Part shown: in pieces, positions 51,715 through 60,754 of the stretch
Numbering within the stretch: the first letter of the stretch is position 1
How the letters are laid out: each line of letters starts with the position of its first letter
Source of the DNA: Mycobacterium angelicum
Lineage (GTDB): Bacteria; Actinomycetota; Actinomycetes; Mycobacteriales; Mycobacteriaceae
DNA: 64,000 nt
Direction: 5' to 3'
NCBI RefSeq assembly: GCF_002086155.1
Contig: NZ_MVHE01000009.1
Location: 62,001-126,000, forward strand
Translations under genes and position numbers: made by a program
The notes under the pieces: model-generated
Told to the model about the DNA's origin: nothing
Databases searched by the model: none
The model's input: the letters and a program-made list of their open reading frames with translations, nothing else

Positions 51715-54700
51715 TTGACAAGCGATCCCAAATCTCTGGCAGCTTCGGCCTGCCGGGCATGTGGTCTGTCGCTGCGCGAGGGTGCCCGCTTCTGCGATGG
51801 CTGTGGAGCGGCCACCGGCAGCACGCCCGCGCCGGCCGAGTACAAACAGGTGACCGTCCTGTTCGCCGACGTGGTGGGCTCCATGCAACTTGCCGCGAAG
51901 CTGGGCCCCGAGCGGTTACGCGAGCTCATGACGGAGGTATTCAACCGTTCCGCAACCGAAGTCCAGCGCTACGGCGGCACGGTCGACAAGTTCACCGGTG
52001 ACGGGATCATGGCGGTGTTCGGGGCGCCGATCGCGCTCGAAGACCATGCACTGCGCGCCTGTCTGACTGCATTAGGCATCCAAGACAAGATCCATCAGTT
52101 TGCCGAAGAGGTCGAGCGCGACGACGGCGTCGAATTGCGGCTACGGATCGGACTCAATTCGGGTCAGGTGATCGCAGGCGAAATCGGTTCGGGCCCATCG
52201 GGTTACACCGCAATCGGCGAGCAGGTCGGAATGGCGCAGCGCATGGAATCCGCGGCACCACCGGGCGGAGTGATGGTCAGCGAATCCACCGCGCTGCTCG
52301 TCGAGCATGCCGCCGACCTCGGCGATTCCGAGCTGGTGCAGATCAAGGGCGCAACAGCTCCGGTCCCGGCGCGACGGCTGCTGGCATTGGGTGGCGGACG
52401 TACGAAGCGCCGGGAGTCCACGCTGGTGGGCCGCGGCTGGGAGCTCACCAGCTTGAACGGAATTCTCGAGCAGTCGATCGGTGGCGCCGGCTGTGTGGCG
52501 GGGGTGGTCGGGCCGCCCGGTATCGGCAAGAGTCGCACCGTCGCGGAGGCCGCGCGCCTGGCGACCGGTCGCGGCGTCGAGGTGTTCAGCACGTATTGCG
52601 AATCCCATACCTGTGACGTCCCTTTTCATGTCGTGGTCCGGCTGCTGCGAGCCGTCTTCGGTATCAGCGATATCGCACCCGATGCGGCGCGAACGGCAGT
52701 CCGGGTACGCATTCCCGGCGCCAATCCAGAGGATCTGCTGCTGCTCGACGATCTGCTCGGAATCGGTGACGCCGCAGTTGCTTTGCCTAGTATCACTCCG
52801 GACGCCCGGCGTCGTCGGCTGGCAGCGTTGCTGAATGCCGCAGTCCTGGCGCGCACCCGCGCAGCGGTCTATGTGATCGAGGACGCGCACTGGATCGACG
52901 AGGCCAGCGAAGCCATGCTCGCCGAATTCGTGACAGTGGTTCCCCAAACTCCGTCTTTGGTCCTGATTACCTATCGGCCGGAATACCAGGGTTCACTGGC
53001 ACGCTCACCGGGCGGCCAGATTATTGCCCTGGCACCGTTAAGCGCCGCCCACACCAGCGCTCTCGTCGGTGAGCTGCTGGGCGACCACGCCTCGCTGGCG
53101 GGCCTGACCGCACAGATCACCGAACAAGCCTTGGGAAACCCGTTTTTCGCCGAAGAGATCACTCGGGACCTGGCGGGACGCGGCGTCCTTCACGGTGAGC
53201 CGGGCCGCTACGCCTGTCGGGAGGCAACCGCCACTATCACGCTGCCGAGCACACTGCAGGCCACTATCGCCGCCCGCATCGACCGCCTGGAAATCGGCGT
53301 CAAACAAACGTTGTATGCGGGAGCGATCATCGGCGCCCGCTTTACTTCCGACGTGCTCGACGCCGTCGTTGGCGGCACCGACGGCTTGGCCGCAGCACTT
53401 GAAGACCTGTTGCGTCTCGAGCTCATCGATCAAGTCCGGTTCACCCCGCACCCCGAATATGCGTTCCGGCATCCAATGGTCCGAACCGTCGCCTACCAGT
53501 CGCAGTTGAAAACCGAGCGGGCGGAAAAGCACCGGCGGCTGGCCGCCGTGATCGAGCAGCGTAATCCCGAGTCAGCGGACCAGAACGCCGCCCTGATCGC
53601 CGAACATCTCGAAGCCGCAGGAGATTTGGACGCGGCCTTCGGTTGGCACATGCGCGCCGGAGCGTGGTCGCATTACCGTGACCTGTTGTCGGCGCGAACA
53701 AGCTGGCAGCGTGCCGGTCAGGTCGCCGACCGACTGCCCGACGACCATGCGGGCCGGATCCGGCTGCAGCTTCAGGCTCGAACGCTGTTGTGCGCGACGG
53801 CATTTCTGGCCGGTAACTGTCCCAGCGAAACCGACTTTGCGGAGCTGCGCGAGTTGTGCGCATTGGCTGAGGACCGGGTGTCGCTGGCCATGGGCATGTC
53901 CGGTGTCGTCATGGCGCTCGCGACAAGTGGCCGCACTCGCGAAGCGGCCGAACTGGCGGGCGAATTCAGCGAACTCGTCGATTCGATCGGAGATCCGACC
54001 CTGACGGTCGGTCTCTTCTATGCGGGCACCTACGCCAAAATGGAAGGCGGCGCGCTGCGAGACGGGCTGCGGTGGGCGCGGCGCGCCATCGAGTTGGCCG
54101 ACGGGGATCCCAGGAAAGGCAACCTCGTCTTCAGTTCACCGCTCGCTATCGCAACGGGGATCACGGGCTTCTGCAAGATGTGCCTGGGATTGCCGGGGTG
54201 GCAGGCCGATGCGGACGCCGCAATCACACTGGCCGCCCCGATCGATCACACGGTCCACGTCATGACGATTATGTGGAAGTACGTATTGGCCATTCCGTTC
54301 GGTGCCATGGCTTCTGATGCGACCGCATTGCAGACCACCGCCGACGCACTGTGGCTCGCAGAGCAGACCGGCGACGAATTCGTGCTGGGATTCGCCCGGC
54401 TCGCGCATGGTTTCGCGCAACTGCACCATTGCGATGGTCACCGGGAAAAGGGCCGGGAAAAGGGCCGGGAAAAGGGTATAGCACTGTTGACCCAAGCCCG
54501 CGATTCCGTGGCCAGGCAGCGTTTTGTCGGAATGGCCCTGCAAATCATCGAGCCCGAATTGGCAAGGGAGAAGGCCAGAAACGGAGATCTTGACGGCGCC
54601 ATCGAGCTGGCGCGCAGCGTCGTCGACCGAAGCTATTCGTCGGGCGAGATGATCTGGCGCTGGCTGGCGGTTACGGCCTTGGTGGAAGCATTGGTCGCGC

Positions 54701-54933
54701 ACGGCACGGACACCGACCTACAGGAAGCGCTGGCCGCCATCGACCGGCTCGCGGCGGTGCCGACCGACGAAGGCTTCCTGCTTCACGAATTGCCACTGTT
54801 GCGGCTGCGTGGATTGGTCGCGCGGGCACAAGGTGACACGGCCGGCCACGACGAGTTCATGGCGCGCTTTCGCGCCAGAGCCATTGAGGTCGGCTTCGAA
54901 CCACTTGCCGCTACCGCTGCGCCGCAGGAGTAA
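51715..54933 (+). CDS. Class III nucleotide cyclase-AAA ATPase regulatory protein (second copy)
   Basis: The 1072-residue protein has the same order of domains as the leftward gene at 19.5-22.7 kb: zinc ribbon (Cys13, Cys16, Cys27, Cys30), class III cyclase domain with Asp52 in VLFADVV and DKFTGDG, AAA ATPase with Walker A GPPGIGKSRTV and VYVIEDAHWID, and a helical C-terminal half. TTG at 51715 is the likely start since GAGGAG is five bases upstream; a GTG 18 codons earlier has no ribosome site. Three perfect 12-base repeats near codon 910 add REKG three times, absent from the paralogue. Confidence 0.88.
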   Translation: MTSDPKSLAASACRACGLSLREGARFCDGCGAATGSTPAPAEYKQVTVLFADVVGSMQLAAKLGPERLRELMTEVFNRSATEVQRYGGTVDKFTGDGIMAVFGAPIALEDHALRACLTALGIQDKIHQFAEEVERDDGVELRLRIGLNSGQVIAGEIGSGPSGYTAIGEQVGMAQRMESAAPPGGVMVSESTALLVEHAADLGDSELVQIKGATAPVPARRLLALGGGRTKRRESTLVGRGWELTSLNGILEQSIGGAGCVAGVVGPPGIGKSRTVAEAARLATGRGVEVFSTYCESHTCDVPFHVVVRLLRAVFGISDIAPDAARTAVRVRIPGANPEDLLLLDDLLGIGDAAVALPSITPDARRRRLAALLNAAVLARTRAAVYVIEDAHWIDEASEAMLAEFVTVVPQTPSLVLITYRPEYQGSLARSPGGQIIALAPLSAAHTSALVGELLGDHASLAGLTAQITEQALGNPFFAEEITRDLAGRGVLHGEPGRYACREATATITLPSTLQATIAARIDRLEIGVKQTLYAGAIIGARFTSDVLDAVVGGTDGLAAALEDLLRLELIDQVRFTPHPEYAFRHPMVRTVAYQSQLKTERAEKHRRLAAVIEQRNPESADQNAALIAEHLEAAGDLDAAFGWHMRAGAWSHYRDLLSARTSWQRAGQVADRLPDDHAGRIRLQLQARTLLCATAFLAGNCPSETDFAELRELCALAEDRVSLAMGMSGVVMALATSGRTREAAELAGEFSELVDSIGDPTLTVGLFYAGTYAKMEGGALRDGLRWARRAIELADGDPRKGNLVFSSPLAIATGITGFCKMCLGLPGWQADADAAITLAAPIDHTVHVMTIMWKYVLAIPFGAMASDATALQTTADALWLAEQTGDEFVLGFARLAHGFAQLHHCDGHREKGREKGREKGIALLTQARDSVARQRFVGMALQIIEPELAREKARNGDLDGAIELARSVVDRSYSSGEMIWRWLAVTALVEALVAHGTDTDLQEALAAIDRLAAVPTDEGFLLHELPLLRLRGLVARAQGDTAGHDEFMARFRARAIEVGFEPLAATAAPQE
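54441..54476. repeat. Three perfect 12-bp tandem repeats inside the cyclase/AAA gene
   Basis: CCGGGAAAAGGG occurs three times head to tail and codes for Arg-Glu-Lys-Gly units in a loop between C-terminal helices. Perfect identity suggests a recent in-frame expansion. Confidence 0.9.
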
Positions 54934-54946
54934 TCACCAAACACGA

Positions 54947-55744
54947 CTATGCAGCTGACCGCCGGTACCGACCGTCTGGGCCGGCGGTAGTCCGGACGGC
55001 CGTGGCCGTCAACGCCGCGCCCCAAGCTCGGGCGGCACCCAGTCGCATGGCTTTCGGATCGCCGGTGGTGAGAAAGACCCGCGCGGAGTGGCCCGCGGCG
55101 GTTTGGGCGTGTGGATGCCGCGCGGCTATTGCGGTAGCCATCCGTTCGGACGGGTCGATCAGCACGGCGTGCGGCAGCGCCGCCGCGAACCAGGGATTGG
55201 CGGCCGGGTAGTGGGTGCAGGCCAGCACCAAGGCCTCTACCCGCTGCAGCGGCGCAACGATTCGGGCCAGATCGGCGCGGAACTGTGGTGACCCGGTACG
55301 GCCCGCCTCGATGTGTGCCGACAAGGGCTGTGCCACTCGGGATAGCACCACTCGCCCGGGCCTGGCCAGCGCGCGCCGATAGTGACCGGCGGCAATCGTG
55401 CGCCGTCCACCCACCACACCGATGGGACCGGTGATGTCGTCGGGAACGGATGCGATTCCATGGCCGATGATTCCCTCCACCGGGACAGCCGCCGGGCCGA
55501 GCCGTCCCACCACCGTGCTGGCGGCATTGCATGCCAGCACCACCTCGGTCGCTCCACGCTGGGCGAGCGCCCTGACCACCGTCAGCAGGCGGTCCGTCAG
55601 CTCATCGACGACCATCCGGCCATAGGGAGTGGCTCCGGCGTCCGACCAGTACAGCACCGGCAGGCCAGGCGCCAACCGATCCAGAGCGTTCAGCAGGCCG
55701 ATGCCCCCGATGCCCCAGTCGACGATGCCCAGACAGGCGTTCAT
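54947..55744 (-). CDS. Glutamate/aspartate racemase-like enzyme (MurI superfamily)
   Basis: The 265-residue product has both catalytic cysteines of cofactor-independent amino acid racemases, Cys72 in LACNAAST and Cys176 in LACTHYP, and the N-terminal Asp9 in VDWGIGGIGLLNAL, where MurI normally has DSGVGGL. The DAGATPYG segment matches the DxxxxPYG of MurI. Differences in the first loop and a C-terminal Arg/Ala-rich end suggest a non-housekeeping substrate. Its ATG overlaps the stop of the tri-domain gene (ATGA), so the two are co-translated; it may supply or consume a D-amino acid for that enzyme. Confidence 0.8.
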   Translation of the reverse strand: MNACLGIVDWGIGGIGLLNALDRLAPGLPVLYWSDAGATPYGRMVVDELTDRLLTVVRALAQRGATEVVLACNAASTVVGRLGPAAVPVEGIIGHGIASVPDDITGPIGVVGGRRTIAAGHYRRALARPGRVVLSRVAQPLSAHIEAGRTGSPQFRADLARIVAPLQRVEALVLACTHYPAANPWFAAALPHAVLIDPSERMATAIAARHPHAQTAAGHSARVFLTTGDPKAMRLGAARAWGAALTATAVRTTAGPDGRYRRSAA

Positions 55745-57675
55745 GGATAGGAGAGGGCGGCGGTCCGGCCTTTAGGCAGCGGCCCCGAATCGAATGCCAG
55801 CACCCGCGCCGACCCGGTCGCCGTCAAGGTCTCCAGTTCTGCCGCGGGGAAGCGACTGCCGAAATACCAGCGGTACTCGTGCTCGGCACGAATTGGATTG
55901 TGCTTCAGCATATTCAGCCAGTCGGGATGCGTCGTCAATGCGGTCAAGTCTTTGGCGAACTGTCGTCGCACCAGCCGTGTCCGCAGGTGTGTGACTGCCG
56001 ACCGGGCGAGCACCGGCAGCTCACGTATCCGCACCGGTCGCTCGACCATGTCGACCACCCACAGCCGTCCGCCCGGCGCCAGTATCCGGCGGATCTCGGC
56101 CATGACCGGGTCCCAGTCCAGGTAGCGGAAGGACAAGAACGAAATCACCACATCGACGTGGTCGTCGGGAATGTCCAGCGCGGGCCCGTTGACCTTGATA
56201 AACCGCAGCCGCGCGCGGTCGTGGCTCCGTTCGGCTGCCCGTGCGAGCATCCCGGCCGAGCTGTCCGCGCCGACGGCGAAGTCGATATCGCCCTGTTCGT
56301 CCAAGGCGCGCAGCAAAGCGCCGTTACCGCAACCGATTTCGAGTATCCGCAATGGCCGGCCGAGTTCGGCGCGGGCGCGGGCGCATCGGTCGGCGATCCA
56401 GCGCCACTCGGCACGGCGAACGCGGATGTCGGCGTAGGCGCGGTCGTAGAGTTCGGCCACCCGATCATAGGACCGGCCCGAATGTGCCTGATCACGTTGG
56501 GCGGGAAGGCTTTCCACCATTGGGTCGGCGGCACAGCCGCTGTATTTGCGGACCGAGCCCCGCCATCCGTGGGATTTCTTGCCGGGCGTGGCAATCAGGT
56601 AGAGGTTTGGGCGGGCCAAGGGCTGACGGCCCGCCCACGCGAAATGGTCTTTGCGGGCGGAGACGGTGGTGTAGTTCTGGTTGCCGAACGTGGGAACGCC
56701 GAAGACGTCGGCGAAGAAGGGCGCGAACCAGCGCGCGGTCCGGCAGGCGTGGAAGTACGCCCGCCCATTCGCGGCGAACGGAATCTTCATGGCTTGCCAT
56801 TCGTGCGGCGAAAACTGCTCGGGCCATTGCGTCGAGCCGAACATGGGACCATACATCCCGGCATGGCTGATCAGGTGCAGCTCAAGGAGTTCCTGACCCG
56901 ACTCGGCCAGCCAGGCCAATTCGGCGGTGAAGTCGGCCTTGTGATGCAGCCCGGACACGGTGACCTCGGCGCGGGGATGGGCCGCGGCCAGTTCGCGGCT
57001 CATGGTTGCAGCGGCCGCCGCGAACTCGGCCGATCCGCCGCGGTATTGGGTGGTGTGGGCCACCCAAATCACGGGCCGTCGTTCTGTTTTGGGTGCGATG
57101 TCGGCGAAGGGGATCCGCGGGTGTTCGTCCTGCGGGATCCAGGCACCGTAATCGCCGACCAGCTCCATCGCCTCGGCCTTTTGCAAGTCGAAGACCCGCA
57201 TGCCGGCCGGTGGCGGGCTGTAGAGGTGCAGGCTCAAGCCGCCCACTTCAGCCGTCATGTCGTGAATCACGGCAGAGTCAATTTGAATCGCGGTGTCCAT
57301 TGGCCTGCTGGCCGTCTCGGTGACGGCCAGATCTGCGCCGTGCCAATCGAACCGCCGCTCTGAGAAGGTGCCCTCTACCGCGACCACGAAGCCGCCTGAG
57401 CCGCCGTGGTCATGCGGCGCGCAGCTGTGTCCCGGACGCCAGCGTGCCAGCATGATCTCGACGTTGTCGTCGACGCGCAGGATTGACCGCGAATACGGCT
57501 CGCCGTCCTTGGGTTCGAGTGCCAGTGCGTTAAGCATCGGCCGGGCCGCCGAGACTCGCGCGAGCAACTCGGTCCCGGGGAGCTCGCCGCGGACGGCAAC
57601 GGCGGCCAAGGCGTCGAAAAGCGAGGCGAGGTCTGTGCGCCCGTCCCGCGACGGGCGGCAGGTGATGATGTTCAT
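55741..57675 (-). CDS. Cysteine dioxygenase-like / caspase-like / methyltransferase tri-domain protein
   Basis: The 644-residue product combines three enzyme folds. Residues 20-175 are a cupin of cysteine dioxygenase type: PHDHGGSGGFVVAVEGTF (His88, His90), His138, and the CDO-like LSLHLYSPP. Residues 198-380 resemble a clan CD (caspase/gingipain/CHAT-like) domain, with LELHLISHAGMYGPMFG (His271) and AYFHACRTARWF (Cys311) as a His-Cys pair about 40 residues apart. Residues 400-644 are a SAM methyltransferase (ILEIGCGNGALLRAL, DVVISFLSFRYLDWD). The middle assignment is from pattern only. Start at ATG 57675 is preferred, though without a good ribosome site. The next gene is the racemase. No known enzyme of this design comes to mind. 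Confidence 0.75.
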   Translation of the reverse strand: MNIITCRPSRDGRTDLASLFDALAAVAVRGELPGTELLARVSAARPMLNALALEPKDGEPYSRSILRVDDNVEIMLARWRPGHSCAPHDHGGSGGFVVAVEGTFSERRFDWHGADLAVTETASRPMDTAIQIDSAVIHDMTAEVGGLSLHLYSPPPAGMRVFDLQKAEAMELVGDYGAWIPQDEHPRIPFADIAPKTERRPVIWVAHTTQYRGGSAEFAAAAATMSRELAAAHPRAEVTVSGLHHKADFTAELAWLAESGQELLELHLISHAGMYGPMFGSTQWPEQFSPHEWQAMKIPFAANGRAYFHACRTARWFAPFFADVFGVPTFGNQNYTTVSARKDHFAWAGRQPLARPNLYLIATPGKKSHGWRGSVRKYSGCAADPMVESLPAQRDQAHSGRSYDRVAELYDRAYADIRVRRAEWRWIADRCARARAELGRPLRILEIGCGNGALLRALDEQGDIDFAVGADSSAGMLARAAERSHDRARLRFIKVNGPALDIPDDHVDVVISFLSFRYLDWDPVMAEIRRILAPGGRLWVVDMVERPVRIRELPVLARSAVTHLRTRLVRRQFAKDLTALTTHPDWLNMLKHNPIRAEHEYRWYFGSRFPAAELETLTATGSARVLAFDSGPLPKGRTAALSYP

Positions 57676-57698
57676 GAACGCAAGGTTGTCGCCGACGG

Positions 57699-57731
57699 CT
57701 TGCGTGTTTCTTGCGTGATCCTTGCGTGATC
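57699..57731 (+). promoter_or_regulatory. CTTGCGTG direct-repeat array between dioxygenase/racemase and VOC genes
   Basis: CTTGCGTG begins at 57699, 57710 and 57721, exactly 11 bases apart; the last two units are identical over 11 bases (CTTGCGTGATC). It lies in the 111-base divergent region, in the same orientation relative to the rightward gene as the array at 39407-39435. Confidence 0.55.
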
Positions 57732-57786
57732 CGACCGAGACGAAATTCGAACGCCACAGCAAATGCCGGCCTGACAGACTCTTGTC

Positions 57787-58152
57787 GTGTCAGAAATCGA
57801 CTTCACCTCGATAGCGCCGATCCTTCCCGTCCGAAATATCGACGCCGCCCTGCAGCGCTACCGCCGGCTCGGCTTCGAGGCCCGCGGCTATGAGGGCCCG
57901 GAGCGTTACGGCTTTGTCGACCGGGGACCCGTCCAGATGCACCTCACCGAGTGGGCCGAGCATGACCCACTGACCACGGCATCCAGCGTCTACCTCTACG
58001 TCAGTGACGCCGAAGCTCTCTATGACGAATGGAAGGCGTTGGAGAACCTCGGCGGTCGCTTGCACCCACCGCACGACACCCCGTACGGCTTGCGCGAATT
58101 CGCCTATGTCGATCCCGACGGCACCCTGCACCGCATCGGCTCGCCGCTTTAG
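57787..58152 (+). CDS. VOC-superfamily (glyoxalase/bleomycin resistance-like) protein
   Basis: The 121-residue product is one VOC unit: SIAPILPVRNIDAALQRYRRLGFE, VQMHLTEW, SVYLYVSDAEALYDEWKAL and EFAYVDPDGTLHRIG, with His, Glu and a bleomycin-resistance-type DPDG. Such proteins bind a small molecule or a metal and may give resistance or act as dioxygenases or epimerases. It starts at GTG and diverges from the tri-domain gene across the CTTGCGTG array; its stop overlaps that of DoxX by three bases. Confidence 0.8.
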   Translation: MSEIDFTSIAPILPVRNIDAALQRYRRLGFEARGYEGPERYGFVDRGPVQMHLTEWAEHDPLTTASSVYLYVSDAEALYDEWKALENLGGRLHPPHDTPYGLREFAYVDPDGTLHRIGSPL

Positions 58153-58541
58153 CTGTTGCGGTAGACCCGCAGCGCGGCGGTGATCATCGGAATCTGTAAC
58201 GGCAGCCGGGCCAGGGCGATCACGCGCATCGGCCAGGGCTTGCCCCACCACAGTCGGACCATGTTCAGGTTTCCCGGATAGACCCCGATGAACAGCGCCG
58301 CTGCCGACCCGGCGCCCAAGCGGCGGGTGCGGCGCGACAACAGCAGCGTCGCGACTACCAACTCGGCGACTCCCGAGGCATACGTATAGAACCGGGGGCT
58401 TCCGGGCAGCTCGGCGGGGATGATGTCGTCGAACGGCTTGGGCGCCACGAAGTGAGTGGTGCCCACCCCGATCAACAAGACCGCGAGTCGGTAGGCGGTG
58501 GTTTGGGCGGGATCAGGCTGTGCTCGGGGTGCGATGGTCAT
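58149..58541 (-). CDS. DoxX-family membrane protein
   Basis: The 130-residue product has four membrane helices (YRLAVLLIGVGTTHFV, YTYASGVAELVVATLLL, AGSAAALFIGVYPGNLNMVRLWW, ALARLPLQIPMITAALRVY), with the DoxX-like signature of a His in helix 1 and GNLNM in helix 3. Family members act in thiol or redox stress complexes in mycobacteria. ATG at 58541 is used, 16 bases after the stop of the upstream hypothetical gene. Confidence 0.75.
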   Translation of the reverse strand: MTIAPRAQPDPAQTTAYRLAVLLIGVGTTHFVAPKPFDDIIPAELPGSPRFYTYASGVAELVVATLLLSRRTRRLGAGSAAALFIGVYPGNLNMVRLWWGKPWPMRVIALARLPLQIPMITAALRVYRNS

Positions 58542-58557
58542 GGCCACGAGTATCCCG

Positions 58558-59016
58558 TCACCGCCGCTGTCGCCGCCGCTGGCGTGCGCCCTTGGCTTCG
58601 TCCGTCCATTCCTTTTCGATCCTGCCGATCTCCAGCGACAGCATGATGAGAGTTGGGTTGTCGCAATGGACTTCGTGGGCATTGCGGAATTTCGCCCCCT
58701 CGCCGGTGGTCGGCAGATGCGGGCGCAGACCTTCATACCACTCGTCGCCGGCCACGTTCGGCGGATCGCCGTCGCGAGGTCCGGCCGCCCACTCCCGGTA
58801 GGCGCAGCTGGCGCCGCAGAGGCCGGCACGCCACGCTCGTACCGCCTCGTAGCGCTGCGCTTGCAGGGTGCTGTTCATCTGATGTTTGTGGTCGCGTCCG
58901 GCCGCCAGAGTGGGGAAGTACGTCTCGGCGACCGACTTCGCAATGCCCGCGACACCCATTGCCGACGCACCCACGACCGTGCCCACGAGGCCCATCATCG
59001 CCATCTCCATTGCCAT
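58558..59016 (-). CDS. Hypothetical protein
   Basis: The 152-residue product starts MAMEMAMMGLVGTVVGASAMGVAGIAKSVAETY, a short Gly/Ala/Met-rich helix that may insert in or lie on the membrane, followed by a soluble helical region with three cysteines (LCGASCAY, VHCDNP) and a very basic end (ARQRRRQRR). No family is recognised. Tandem orientation and a 16-base gap suggest co-transcription with doxX. Confidence 0.5.
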   Translation of the reverse strand: MAMEMAMMGLVGTVVGASAMGVAGIAKSVAETYFPTLAAGRDHKHQMNSTLQAQRYEAVRAWRAGLCGASCAYREWAAGPRDGDPPNVAGDEWYEGLRPHLPTTGEGAKFRNAHEVHCDNPTLIMLSLEIGRIEKEWTDEAKGARQRRRQRR

Positions 59017-59187
59017 CCTTCAGATGGTTCCACTTGAGGCGCTTGGCGACCAGGAAATACCGCAATCGCTACTATCCCCGGATGGAACCGGATGAGGACG
59101 CGCTTGATCCCGGCGGCGACGAGGGTCCGCTACCGATCGGATCGCGAATCCTTCGGTCGCGTCGAACTATTCGCGCTCGCGGCTGTC

Positions 59188-59451
59188 TCAGGTGAAGTCC
59201 GAGTAGGCGAGGTGGACCTCGCAGACTTGGCATCTGAACAGGTAGGCCGTCGGTTGTGCGTCCCCCGTCGCCAGGGCCGCGATGTAATCCTCGATCTGTT
59301 CGGGAGGCCAGCCATGGCTGCGCCCTTCGCGGCGCAGCGCCTCTAACGCGTCTGGCAGGTTGGCCACCTCTTTACTACCGGCCGGGCCGAGGAAGGCGGC
59401 AGCGTCGCCGCAGTGATGCTCGGGGTGATAACGGAATTCGGGCAGTTGCAC
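59188..59451 (-). pseudogene. Internally deleted CbrC/UPF0167-family gene
   Basis: The 87-residue frame begins [10 protein letters not shown], the conserved start of CbrC-family proteins, and then passes directly to [12 protein letters not shown] ... [19 protein letters not shown], which matches the last 75 residues of the family (HCGDxxAFxG and YLFRCxxC). Full-length members have about 190 residues, so roughly 100 residues including the zinc-binding centre are missing while the frame is preserved. It may be nonfunctional. Neighbours are unrelated. Confidence 0.6.
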
Positions 59452-59522
59452 CCCGACGATCTTGCCCAGACTCGGCTGCGCTCGCCAACTGTGCCGGTCA
59501 GCGGGCGGTCTAGCATGTCGTC

Positions 59523-59972
59523 ATGGTCGAGATTCACCTGGAGCGAACGATTGCCGCACCTGTCGAAGAGGTCTTCGATTGGCTGGCCGACCCGGTCAAC
59601 CTGACCGCTGCTCCACTGGTTCTCACGTCCGCCTACGCCAAAGACTCCTCGCCCGGTGCTGGCGCGGTGCGCGAGGTGACGTGTGTCGGACCCCGCTTCC
59701 GCGAACACATCACCGCCTACGACCGACCACACAGCTACTCCTACCTGATCGTCGAATCCTTCCCGCCGTTCAATCACCAGGGCGGCACACTGACGTTCAC
59801 CCCATCGGGCAACGCCACGCGCGTCGAATGGCACACCGAATACACCCACCCGGCACGCACGGGCGGCAAGCTGTTGGAGGCGGTTACCCGTCCGCTGCTG
59901 CGCTGGAGCTTTCTGGCAATCCTCGACGGTTGCGCCAAGGCGCTGGAAAGGACCACTGCCGGTGGGCGCTGA
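59523..59972 (+). CDS. SRPBCC-family (polyketide cyclase/START-like) protein
   Basis: The 149-residue product has the helix-grip fold pattern: [30 protein letters not shown], then strands [43 protein letters not shown] and a long last helix ([26 protein letters not shown]). Such proteins bind hydrophobic ligands. Its end overlaps the GTG of the SDR gene by 11 bases, so the two are coupled. Confidence 0.8.
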   Translation: MVEIHLERTIAAPVEEVFDWLADPVNLTAAPLVLTSAYAKDSSPGAGAVREVTCVGPRFREHITAYDRPHSYSYLIVESFPPFNHQGGTLTFTPSGNATRVEWHTEYTHPARTGGKLLEAVTRPLLRWSFLAILDGCAKALERTTAGGR

Positions 59973-60747
59973 CCGTGCCGCATCCCGCACATTCGTGGTC
60001 ACGGGTGCGGCCTCGGGCATCGGTCTGGCCACCGCGCAACGCCTGCTCGCCGAGGGCGGCACCGTCGTCGGCGCCGACCTGGCCTCCCCGCCGGATCTGG
60101 GGCCCCAGTTCCACTTCGTCACCGCAGACGTCACCGACGAAGCCGCCGTGGCGGGGGTGATGGCCGCGGTACCCGGACGGCTCGACGGGGTGGTCCATTC
60201 GGCCGGGGTAGCCGGCGGCGGCCCCATCCATTTGCTCGACCGCACCGAATGGGACCGGGTCATCGGCGTCAACCTCACCGCGACGTTCCTGGTGGCCAAG
60301 GCCGCGGTGATCAAGATGATCGAACAAGCCCGCGTCGACGGCGAGCGCGGTTCGATCGTCACGCTGGCCAGCATCGAGGGACTGGAAGGCACGGCGGGCG
60401 GAAGCTCGTACAACGCCGCCAAGGGTGGTGTCGTGCTCCTGACCAAGAACATCGCGCTCGACTACGGCCCGAGCGGTATCCGCGCCAACGCGATCTGCCC
60501 CGGTTTCATCGACACGCCGATGGCCCAAAGCGTCTTCGGCATCCCGGGCATGGAGGGTCCGTGTGCCTCGATCACCGCGGAACACGCCCTGCAGCGGCTG
60601 GGCCGGCCGGAGGAAGTCGCGGCCATGGCAGCGTTTCTGGTCTCGCCCGACGCCTCTTTCGTGACCGGTCAGGCCATCGCCGTCGACGGCGGCTACACGG
60701 CCGGGCGCGACCACGGCGTCGTCGAGTTGTTCGGACTCCCCAAGTGA
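59962..60747 (+). CDS. Short-chain dehydrogenase/reductase
   Basis: The 261-residue classical SDR has [16 protein letters not shown] (cofactor site), [19 protein letters not shown], the catalytic Ser in [19 protein letters not shown] (Tyr-x-x-x-Lys) and [10 protein letters not shown]. It prefers an NAD-type site (Asp in GADLAS). GTG start overlaps the SRPBCC gene. With the downstream acyl-CoA-dehydrogenase-like gene it suggests breakdown of a cyclic or steroid-like substrate, which is inference. Confidence 0.88.
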   Translation: MGADRAASRTFVVTGAASGIGLATAQRLLAEGGTVVGADLASPPDLGPQFHFVTADVTDEAAVAGVMAAVPGRLDGVVHSAGVAGGGPIHLLDRTEWDRVIGVNLTATFLVAKAAVIKMIEQARVDGERGSIVTLASIEGLEGTAGGSSYNAAKGGVVLLTKNIALDYGPSGIRANAICPGFIDTPMAQSVFGIPGMEGPCASITAEHALQRLGRPEEVAAMAAFLVSPDASFVTGQAIAVDGGYTAGRDHGVVELFGLPK

Positions 60748-60754
60748 GAATCGC

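Noticed and set aside
55879..57363. 494-codon plus-strand frame opposite the tri-domain gene
   Set aside because: Antisense shadow; the minus strand carries three recognisable domains with conserved motifs.
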